Assembly (NCBI GenBank): GCA_036346395.1
Contig: CM070594.1
Coordinates: 33,079,385-33,143,384, forward strand
Direction of reading: 5' to 3'
DNA: 64,000 nucleotides
Source of the DNA: Hsuehochloa calcarea
Taxonomy: Eukaryota; Streptophyta; Magnoliopsida; Poales; Poaceae
The position numbers and the translations under genes are program-made. Of the stretch, positions 55,760-64,000 are shown piece by piece (position 1 is the first letter of the stretch; the number at the start of each line of letters is the position of its first letter). A model generated the notes under the pieces. The model was not told the origin of the DNA. It saw only the letters and a program-made list of their open reading frames with translations, and ran no database searches.

Positions 55760-56446
55760 TGTTGAGGATTAAAATATTCATATATTATCTTAATATATGA
55801 TAAAGACCATACGTCCTCGTGGTCGTAACTTCTAAGACCACCGACCTAACTGGTCGTAGGTATTACGGAAGTTATATAATAAATACCCTGGTCGGACAAA
55901 GTTCTAAACCTAGTTCACGACCAGGTAAGTGCTCGTAAAGCTATGAACAGGCGTCTGGGTCGAGTCTCCGACCACGCCACTCACTATGTGATGAATGAAC
56001 CACGTGTTTCATATTCCGCATAATGCAACACTATCACGGTTGATGATTTAACGTCTCCTAAATCATTAACCGCATAGCGGTTGACACCTTCACCAACTGT
56101 CTCTACAATTGGTAGAACCGTTAAACTGCCACCTCTTTCCGACCAGACGCGTCGCTCCCCAACGGGTGTCTCCTCGTGAGATAACTGCCACCGCTTCATC
56201 AAGTACTTAAGGAGGACCATAGAAGGCCGGAGAGAGAGGTACAAAACAACAGCACAGACAGAACAACAGCACAAGCAGAAGACATCAAGCAAGACATAGC
56301 AAAGTGTTGTGTTTTTAGATACTCCCAGTGTTTGTAATTGTGAGTTCATAGCAATAACGAGCAAGTTAGATCCACTCCTAGGAGTCACGCATATTTTTCC
56401 TCTTTTCATTTATATATTCATAAGATCGGCGATTTGATCGTCGACA
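55760..56446 (+). repeat. 5' LTR of the Tat-lineage element
   Basis: 687 bp, TGTTGAGGATTAAAAT to GATCGTCGACA. The five bases before it are ACAGT; the matching duplication would be beyond the right edge. Confidence 0.8.
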
Positions 56447-56448
56447 GC

Positions 56449-56467
56449 TGGCGCCGTCCGTGGGGAA
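56449..56467 (+). promoter_or_regulatory. Primer-binding site of the Tat-lineage element
   Basis: TGGCGCCGTCCGTGGGGAA, two bases after the LTR. This type (TGGCGCC) is used by many Tat elements with an elongator tRNA as primer. Confidence 0.75.
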
Positions 56468-56537
56468 GATAGTGCAAAATTTCTGAAGAGGTTCTTTGCT
56501 CAACTCATCCTTTTTCTTCATATTCATAATTGCAAGT

Positions 56538-57424
56538 ATGGCAGGAACATGGGATGAGGAGAATTGGTTCGACTTGGATGACTACTCCAACCTTGACATG
56601 GAAACCTGCATCCAAGCCATGCAACATGGGGAATCTTCGTCCTCCTCCGATGGTTCGCAAGTCGCTGACGACAGTGAACTTGAGCGGATGGATGAAGTTA
56701 CAACGTTGCGCCAAGAGGCGCTCGAGGAACGGTCGTTCGACCAGCCGACGTCCAATGTTTTTCCAAGCCCGTTTTCCGACCGCAAAAAGGTGACAACACC
56801 TCAGCCCCACAACCCGAGGGTCAATATACCCTTGACACAATCATGGCTGACAGGTATTCACCAACGGCCTCTGAAAATTCCAGGGACCAACCGACATCTG
56901 GTAACGGTGTCGATGAGACCCTCACCGGTAATGGGCCGAGTGGGGACGATAAGACTCAGTATCCGATCGGCAATCCGCCGAATCAGGCTGAGCCCGCCAC
57001 GAAGACCTCAGGAGGTTCTCATCTCCGACCGGTCTCCATCGTGGAAGTCTCTGGTAGAAGCACTAAGAAGTTCTCCACTAGTCACAGTGGAAGCTCCTCA
57101 GAAGATCGTTGCTGGAAGCATGAGGTCAACACGATCAGAAATGCTGATCGTGATGCCACCCACAGTCCTGCACACCCTACCTCGCCACCACCTGCTAATG
57201 GAGATGGCGCGGGCAATCAAGCACCACCTGCTAATGGAGATGGCGCGGGCAATCAAGCACCACCTACCAGAGGCAACGGAGCTGATGGACGTCCATCAGC
57301 TAATACGCGTGGTGCAGCTCCACCAAGGATGACAGGCATGACGGAGTTAGGCCAAAGGTCCAGAGGAACTTCGGGTCTCCAAACACCAACATCTTCGATG
57401 AATCCTCTGAGACCTTCGTAATAG
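56538..57424 (+). pseudogene. Tat gag, N-terminal low-complexity part
   Basis: It starts MAGTWDEENWFDLDDYSNLD, an acidic opening. The frame shifts at about 56845 into a Ser/Pro/Asn-rich stretch that ends at 57422. A 36-bp unit encoding PPANGDGAGNQA is repeated twice (57188-57262). The part has no known domain but is usual before the Tat capsid. Confidence 0.65.
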
Positions 57425-57668
57425 CTCGTAACTTGTGTCGATTTAAGATATTCTTAATAATATCGACTCGCCCCGGCCAAGCTCCGGCTTTACCCAATTG
57501 GTGGAGCAGTATCGGAAATTCTTCAACGAACCATGCGGCGCACGGAAGCGCAGGGGCAAAGGATGTCACAAAGTCTAACGGTGACTTTGCCTCGGCGCTC
57601 CTCCTCAAGAGAGGGCGCATGGTCACCATCGGCACCTAGACCTCCTCGACGATTCCGACCAAGAGGTC

Positions 57669-58475
57669 ATGAAGGAAGAAGGTTGTTTCAACAACGACCT
57701 CTTCCCTAGCCAAGGAGAGCACTTGCTTGGCCCGATGATCTCCGCCATCATCCGAACCATGCTAATGGTCAAAGACGCCATGATAACGCTCGCGATCGGA
57801 TCGGACGACGGAGCCTCGGCTGCTCAAATAGAAGAAACCGATCTCCCATCGATCATAATCCGCACCTTTCCAAGAAGGCGCTATGAATCGCCATGTGTTG
57901 TCGAGCCTTTTTCGCAGGGCTCCAAGTCGCACGCTGGTCTAATGGGTTCCGACCTGCCAACATAGATAAATTCGATGGATCTCAAAATCCATTAGAGTTT
58001 CTACAGATATATACCACTGCCATCAGAGCTGCTGGTGGTGATCAAAACGTGATGGCTAATTATTTGCCCACTTGCTCGAAGGATCTCGCCGGCCTTGGTT
58101 GCTTAACCAACCTGGTCGGATCTATTTATACTTGGGAACAACTCTGCGATCTATTGATTGTGAATTTCCAGGGTACGTGCGATCGCCCTGGAAAGGAGGA
58201 TGATCTTCATCGAACTAGGTAAGAACCAAAGGAAACTCTCCGTCAGTACATCAAGAGGTTCACCAGTTCAAATTTATTCCGTAGATTGCGTAATCTTCCG
58301 TGATTCGTGCATTCAAGGCAGTTTAAGGAATCGCGTTTATGGAGGACATCGCTATGAATCCTCCACGAACAACCGCGAACTCTTTGACATGGTCGATAAG
58401 TATGCGCCGCTAGTGAGGCGGTTGAATGGAATGAAGCCATTGATCGAAAAGATAAAATCCTCAACCTGGCCTTGA
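57669..58475 (+). pseudogene. Tat gag, capsid core
   Basis: Recognisable blocks, in changing frames, are NIDKFDGSQNPLEFLQIYTT, AIRAAGGDQNVMANYLP and WEQLCDLLIVNFQGTCDRPG (58000-58200), the retrotransposon gag core. NRELFDMVDKYA (58370-58405) follows. The capsid gene is frameshifted at least twice. Confidence 0.75.
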
Positions 58476-58530
58476 GAAGTCAGAAAAGAATCCCAAGAAG
58501 GTTTCCAAGAAGAAGAAGAAGCACCGCAAA

Positions 58531-58953
58531 ATGGGCACCAAGGAAGTCCTAGCGGTTCCGGATAAACCGTTCAAGGGTAAGAAGGACTATACCGGTCGGG
58601 GCAAAGCCAAAGTTCCGACCGATAGCCATAATAAAGGTAAGAAGTGGTGTCCACTTCACCAACAGGCAGGGCATGACTTGCGCACCTGTCGTGTTTGGCA
58701 AAAGAAGCTGGAGGATTTCTATGCAGGTAAAGGCCCACTTCCCGCAATCCAGGAGTTGGGGGAAACAAGTTTCAAAAAGGACAAGGATGGCAACGAAGAG
58801 ATGGAGTACCAGGAGCCTCAGCGTACGGTCAATATGATCTTTGGAGGTTCTTCTTCATACGACTCACGCCGTCATCTGAAAGCCATGGAGCGAGAGGTCA
58901 ACCTATCGGAACCTTCGATCATCACCAAACCATCAAGGTGGTTGACATCGTGA
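58531..58953 (+). pseudogene. Tat gag, C-terminal part with a CxxHxxxxHxxxxC zinc finger
   Basis: Basic region, then WCPLHQQAGHDLRTCRVWQK, the finger typical of Tat gag (replacing the CCHC knuckle). QRTVNMIFGGSSSYDSRRHL is the conserved start of the protease region. Confidence 0.75.
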
Positions 58954-59119
58954 TCTCCTTCAAAGCAAAGAAGATTGCCTCGTCTCATCAACTCGACCGG
59001 ATATGCAGGTTCCTAGATCAAAGGTAAAACCGGTGAAATACGCCTTTCATGGTATAGTTCCTGGTTCTACCGCCAAACCGATAGGACAAGTATCTCATTT
59101 GCCACGCTCGGAAGCCCCG

Positions 59120-59535
59120 ATAACTTCCGAACTAAAAGATTTCATTTGACGTGGTTGATTTCAAACCGCATATAATGGAATTCTTGGTCGTCCAAGATTA
59201 GCAAAATTCTTGATAGCCACGCACTCACGTATCAAAGTTTCAAAATGCCAGACCAAAAGGTGTGATCATGGTTCGTGGAGATCGCAAAATGGCATACGCA
59301 TGTGATCGGAAGGTCTTTAGAATCGGTCGATGAGCTACCGACCGTAAATTCGACTCATCATCCGCATGCGTGTCAAGCACCTGCACTCCAAGATAACGCC
59401 CAAACCGTCCGACTGCACCAAAGAGGTTCCACTCGACAAAGGCACTCCTTCAGAAACGCCATGTTAAGCAATGATGGTGGATCCTCACCAAAGGTGCTGA
59501 TCGGAGCAGGACTCAATCCTAAATAGGAAGAGTTG
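59120..59535 (+). pseudogene. Tat protease remainder and linker to RT
   Basis: In one phase YNGILGRPRLAKFLIATHSR (about 59165-59225) matches the conserved protease end of Tat polyproteins, which usually continues KMP..KGV....GD. The flap and active site region (58960-59110) is too damaged to identify. Confidence 0.6.
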
Positions 59536-59739
59536 CTTGTCTCCTTCCTCCGAGCAAACAAGGATGTATTCGCATGGCAAGCGTCCGACATGCCCGAGTC
59601 CCTGTGGAGGTGATCGAGCACAAAGCTAGCGCCCACCGACAAAAATCCGGTCAAACATAAGCTCAGACGTTTTCGCGACCGACCGAAGGACGCCATCCAC
59701 CGAGATTGACAAGCTCTTAAAGGTCGGATTCATTCGTGA

Positions 59740-60586
59740 AGTACATCACCCTCAATGGCTCGCTAATCCTCGTAATGGTTAGGAAGAGTAATGGGAAATG
59801 GAGGATGTGTATAGACTTCACGAGATCTTAATAAAGCTTGTCCGAAGGATGATTTTCCCTTCCTCGCATTGATCAACTTGTAGACTCTACCTCCAAAAGC
59901 GAAGTTATTAAGTTTTTAGATGCTTACTCGTGGTACCACCAGATTAGTATGAGTAAAGAAGATGAAGAGAAAACTTCCTTCATCACTCCATTTGGCACTT
60001 ATCGTTATGTAAAGATGCCCTTTGGTCTCAAAAACGCGGTGCAACTTTTCAAAGATTAATGCAAAACCTTCACCCGCAAATAGGTCGAAATTTGGAAGCC
60101 TACGTTGATGACTTGGTAGTGAAAAGTGTCAACTCCGGCGACCATATGCTTGACCTTAAAGAGACTTTCAATAACTTGAGAAGACATAATCTCAAGTTGA
60201 ATCCGGAGAAGTGTGTGTTCGGGGTTTCCGCTGGAAAGCTACACGGTTTTCTAGTTTCGGCTAGAGGTATCGAAGCAAACCCGGCGAAGATATCGCCATC
60301 CATCGATGCCCCGACCACGAAGAAGGAAGTCCAGAAGCTAACCGGTTGTATGGCAGCGCTAAGTCGTTTCATAGCCATGTTAGGGGAAAAGGGACTACCT
60401 TTCTTCAAACTTCTTCGGAAACATGGAAGTTTCAAGCGGACGACGGAAGCGAATGATGCCTTTGAAAAGCTCAAAGAGTACCTTACGAGTACCCCGATCT
60501 TAGTTTCTCCAAGACCAGGGGAAACACTGTTGATTTACATGGCTGCAACGCCACAAGTCGTCGGTGGTAATCGGTCGAGAACGTGA
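59740..60586 (+). pseudogene. Tat reverse transcriptase
   Basis: Blocks in order, with two phase changes, are VRKSNGKWRMCIDFT, DDFPFLALINL-like remains, FLDAYSWYHQISMSKEDEEK, FITPFGTYRYVKMPFGLKNA, then from 60059 MQNLHPQIGRNLEAYVDDLV (catalytic YVDD), LKLNPEKCVFGVSAGKLHGF and KKEVQKLTGCMAALSRFIAM. The breaks are single-base losses, for example at a site that should read GCCGGAGC (60032-60038). Confidence 0.85.
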
Positions 60587-60935
60587 AAACGCCCAACGAT
60601 CGGTGTATTACGAAGTTAAGTCTTACATGGGTCAAAGGAAAGATACCCACAGTGCAAGTTGCTTTATAGTCTCCTTATGGCTTCAAGGAAACTAAGGTAT
60701 TACTTTGTGCCCACAAAGTGGTCGTGTTTCATCGGATATCCCTTAGGTCAAGTCCTTGGAAATAGGTAATCATCGTGATTTAATAGCAAAATGGGCGGTG
60801 GAACTAGGGACGCTCGAATTCTATTTCATCTCACGAACACCATAAAGTCTCGTGCAATAGCGTAATTCATTGCCGAGTGGACAAACCGGAATATAAGCGT
60901 GGACCTCAAGACGAGCACCACGACGAGTGGACAAT

Positions 60936-61406
60936 GTACTTTGACGGTTCCTTAATGCTTAAAGGATCGGGGTCGAGTCGCCTTGATATCTCCTACCGGC
61001 GAACACATCAAGTATGCCAGTCGCTTTAACTTTCCCGCTACAAACAATGTGGCGGAGTACGAAGGTTTGTTTGGCAGAATTGAGCAAATTGCTCGCTCGG
61101 ATTCGCAAATTGCTAGTGAAAGGCGATTCTCAACTCGTAGCGAATCAAGTAGGGAAAGAGTACCAATGCTCGAGTACCAAGATGTCTTCCTATCCGCGGA
61201 AGTACGGAAATTCAAAAGCACTTCTTCGGTTTCAGATCCAACATATTCCTAGAAAGGAGAACTTTCTAGCAGATCGCTTGGCACGGATGGCCTCTAGTAG
61301 GTCAACCGTCCCACGGAGTTTTTCTCGAGCAACTCGATTCACCCTCGGAGTCGAGCATTCCGAGAACAATGATAGTTTACATCAGTCAATCCTATTGACT
61401 CGATAA
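60936..61406 (+). pseudogene. Tat RNase H, second plant-type copy (aRNH)
   Basis: MYFDGS (about 60936) opens a plant-type RNase H. AEYEGLFG and, in another phase, LLVKGDSQLVANQVGKEYQC and IQHIPRKENFLADRLARMAS follow. This matches the additional RNase H acquired by the Tat lineage. Several frameshifts are present. Confidence 0.8.
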
Positions 61407-61544
61407 CTTAGATGCTCCATGATTGGTGACGATCAAGGTAGAGATCGATGACATCGATCTACAATTATCTTCAAGATGATCTAATTCCTCAAGATGATGT
61501 AGAGGTCGATCGATAGCACGAAAGGCCAAATCATACACTCTAAT

Positions 61545-62654
61545 CGAACGTATTTTGTATAAACGAGGATCTCATGGAGTGTTGATGAGATGCATATCTC
61601 AATCTACCGGCATTAGGTTGCTAACCAAATTCATGAAGGAGTCTGGAGCACATCATTCCTCTGTAACCCTGGCTCAGTAAAGCCTTCAGCAAGGATACTA
61701 CTAGCCAATTGCACTTCATGATGCAAAAGAGCTCGTGACGGCGCGCATAATGTCGGGTTTTATAGCCGATAAGTACATCGGTGGCACAAGCTTTGCAAAC
61801 AATCCTCTTTCTTGGCCTTTTGTAACATGGGGACTAGACATTCGGGACCATTCCCAAGAGCACCGGGGGCAATTCAATTTCGTCATCATGATTGACACGT
61901 TTACAAAATGGATCGAAGCGAGCCGCTTGTAAAGTTACAACTGAAGCCGCTAAGAGGTTCATAACAAAAATGTGATTACACGATTTGGTGTACCCAACAG
62001 ATCATCATCGATAATGGTACCCAGCTTCTCAAAGAATTTTCGTGAATTCGCAAGAACTAGGAATCAAAATCCATTTCGCTCGTGGCTCATCCACGAGCAA
62101 TGGAGCAATGAGCGCGCCAATGGTATCCTAATACAGGGATAAAACGCCGAGTATTCGATCGCTTAATAAAACGGTCGTGGGCTTGGGTTCAAGAACTTCC
62201 TTCGCTTTATAGGTCGTCAGGACCACGATCACCGTAAGGCGACCGGTGAAACACCTTTCTTTTAGTTTATGGGGCCGAAGCTATGCTTCCTCCGTAATTA
62301 AAAATTGGCTCGCCGAACCGATTGTTTTAACTTAGCAATCGGGAAGAACATCGACTCGACGACATCAATTTCCTTGAAGAACGCATTTAAACCAAGCCTT
62401 GATCGCTCGATATCTACCAACAAGCCATGCGAAGGTACTACAATCGTAAGGTGCAACCTCGCAACCTAGTCAGAGGTGATCCGGTTCTCGTAAAAATTCA
62501 GAGCAAGCGGCGCAATAAACTCTCCCCTAAATGGGAAGGTCCTTAAACTGTGGTCGAAGTTACCCGACCAGGCTCAGTACGATTAGCCATGTCAGACGGC
62601 AGGGTTTTGTCGAATTCATGGAACATTGACCAATTGCGTAAGTTCTTTGTTTAA
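61545..62654 (+). pseudogene. Tat integrase
   Basis: The zinc-binding part is seen from RILYKRGSHG onward. SWPFVTWGLDIRDHSQEHRG, then FNFVIMIDTFTKWIEA (61800-61920), is the start of the catalytic core. The second half is badly broken, but the end is clear: YNRKVQPRNLVRGDPVLVKI, LSPKWEGP, a stop, then VRLAMSDGRVLSNSWNIDQL, RKFFV and the final TAA at 62652-62654. Confidence 0.8.
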
Positions 62655-63478
62655 TTTCTTTCATTTCATTTCGTTTAAATTCTTTTAAACATGATAATTA
62701 AATTTGGAGTAGCGAGTGATGTTATTTATATGACGTTGCCTAATCCTGGGTCGATGGCGATTCGTATGATCGGGATTATAAAGTGTTAGTTTATGTTTCA
62801 AAATTCTGTTCTACTCTTGTTTGGCTACTGGTCGGGACACGGAAAACCTCCTAGTCGAAGTCTCTCCTTTTCGCACGTGGTTCCGCCTAATCGAAGGAGC
62901 TTCCTAGCGACGGTCTTTTTCCTACGATCCTCGCTGCCAGTCGGACTAAGAGCATGAGCACGTCTTGCGAAATATATTTTATACCTTTATTTCCTAGCTA
63001 GGTTCATTCCTACCAGTATTGAGCATCGCATAGAAGTAAAACCACTTGTCTGCTTTTAACATGTGTTTTTCATGTTTCTTCCTCTTATCAAGGAGAATTC
63101 TTTATTTTTCCGACCATATGTTGTCTTAGTAAAGTACTTCGATCATTAAAAACAGATTTACAACTAGCCGAAACCTACACGGTTCCGACCATAAAGGTTT
63201 CCTAGTATTACGACGGTCAGTTTTTTACCGATCAGTACATACTTACAAGTAATGGTTGAGATTTGGATTTATATTCTTGGCCTCAGGTAGTACTATTATA
63301 TAGTAAAGATCTTCTACTATATAATAGTCGGGGGCTAGGCAAGACATGAATTCACAAGTCGACCGGATGAATAAAAGAATTTTTTCTATTTTTTGATAAG
63401 AGAAAGGTAAGTCTTTACATTGTATGCAATGTTTTTTCCTGCAGCTAAACTACTAGAGAATGCCTAAGCTAACTACTG
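62655..63478 (+). other. Non-coding 3' region of the Tat element
   Basis: AT-rich sequence without a supported gene. TATATAGTAAAGATCTTCTACTATATAATAGT (63298-63329) contains an inverted repeat (AGTAGAAGATC / GATCTTCTACT) that can form a hairpin. Confidence 0.55.
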
Positions 63479-63909
63479 CTAGATGGAGATCCGACTTCCA
63501 TCTCTTCTGCGACCTTTTCGCCTAGAGGTTTCATCTCGCGAGGATCCGATTTGCCTCTCATGTAAGCAGCTGAAATCCTCTTCGATGGCTTGAAGGTTAG
63601 TTGATGGGTCGGAAGCTTTCAGCTTTGCCAAAGAAAGACTGACTCCACAGGCAATAGACTCCTTAACGGAGTGGGCATAGTTCTCCCTAGTAGTCTTGAG
63701 CAAAACCTTGAGCTCTTCCAACAAAGAGCCTAGGAAGTTGACCTTCTCTATGGGGTCACTCAAGGAGGGCAAGCTTGATCCCGCGCCCATATCAAAAAGC
63801 ATTTTGTTTAGCGAGGTGATTTTCTCATCCAAGCTAAGCATGAGAGCTGCCCCCTTATCCTGCTCAAATTCCAGAGCTTTCTTCACTCTGGTCAATGTTT
63901 GTTTTTGTT
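63479..63909 (-). CDS. Antisense ORF of the Tat element, last exon
   Basis: The exon begins after an acceptor (GTCTACGCAG) and encodes EQKQTLTRVKKALEFEQDKG, then a helix-rich part (LDEKITSLNKMLFDMGAGSS, LLEELKVLLKTTRENYAHSV), ending with a basic tail RRKGRRRDGSRISI and a stop at 63479. A 70-bp intron (63910-63979, GTGACTGG to TACGCAG) separates it from an exon that runs off the window. Antisense ORFs between pol and the 3' LTR are known in Tat elements; their function is unresolved. The reading frame is intact. Confidence 0.7.
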
Positions 63910-63979
63910 CTGCGTAGACAAAGCAAGTATTAAGTAAAAAGATTGGAAGACATACTAAGTCATGACTACGACCAGTCAC

Positions 63980-64000
63980 CTTCCTCTCTCTTCTTGGAAT
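63980..64000 (-). CDS. Antisense ORF of the Tat element, end of the previous exon
   Basis: The coding strand reads AAGAGAGAGGAAG before the GTGACTGG donor. Only 21 bases are in the window. Confidence 0.45.

Larger units (their letters stand above)
55760..64000 (+). mobile_element. Tat-lineage Ty3/gypsy retrotransposon, 5' 8.2 kb
   Basis: An LTR (55760-56446) is followed by a TGGCGCC-type primer-binding site, a long gag with an unusual CxxHxxxxHxxxxC finger, protease, RT with YVDD, a second plant-type RNase H, integrase, and an antisense ORF near the 3' end. This order and the antisense gene are the hallmark of the Tat lineage (RIRE2-like). The 3' LTR is outside the window. Many frameshifts break the polyprotein. 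Confidence 0.85.

Noticed and set aside
1..64000. tRNA or rRNA genes
   Set aside because: No tRNA-like or rRNA sequence was recognised; the short tRNA matches are primer-binding sites of LTR elements.

Overview
The window is nuclear DNA of a flowering plant, almost certainly a grass and perhaps close to rice. The evidence is the GC-rich 5' ends of genes with GT-AG introns, the mix of long LTR retrotransposons, MITEs and a Mutator-like element (MULE), and a pentatricopeptide-repeat (PPR) gene. No species call is possible from sequence alone. Only about a quarter of the window looks like host DNA. The rest is transposable elements, several nested, and six were delimited here by matching or near-matching target-site duplications (TSDs). 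Layout from left to right: (1) 1-420 is the first exon and promoter of a minus-strand fimbrin gene whose body lies off the left edge. (2) 421-1988 is AT-rich intergenic DNA with a probable MITE. (3) 1989-9716 is a complete but frameshifted CRM-like Ty3/gypsy element on the minus strand (TSD CAGTG), inserted between two arms of an inverted repeat that carry an 18-bp perfect palindrome. (4) 10039-14593 is a 4.55-kb solo LTR (TSD AAGCA) that splits a degraded coding sequence. (5) 15386-43150 is a large MULE with long terminal inverted repeats. Its layout resembles MuDR: a transposase gene runs inward from the left end and a second gene runs inward, convergently, from the right end. Here the second gene is a plant mobile domain (PMD/MAIN-like) gene, and a GRF-type zinc-finger exon pair sits between them. 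Two copia-type elements without pol are nested in this MULE. Element A (17919-26251, minus strand, TSD ACCAG) sits inside the transposase reading frame. Element B (28210-39365, plus strand, TSD ACTCC) sits just after the GRF exons and carries an extra 463-codon ORF where pol would be expected. Without the two insertions the MULE would be about 8.3 kb. (6) 43160-53400 is host DNA with a 2.6-kb gypsy-type solo LTR (TSD GTATC), a small MITE, a short solo LTR, three phase-compatible exons of an unrecognised minus-strand gene (47934-50092), and a PPR gene (51718-53168, minus strand) broken by a one-base shift in an A-run. (7) 53422-55759 is the 5' end of a truncated copia element. (8) 55760-64000 is the first 8.2 kb of a Tat-lineage Ty3/gypsy element with LTR, primer-binding site, gag, protease, RT, RNase H and integrase, followed by a spliced antisense ORF that runs off the right edge. 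Its 3' LTR is outside the window. Nearly every long coding region (CRM, PMD, transposase, Tat, PPR) is interrupted by one-base indels. Many of these are in C/G-rich contexts such as CCG and CCGG, and the paired LTRs of A and B differ in the same way. Some broken reading frames may therefore be long-read consensus errors rather than biological decay; raw reads would decide this.
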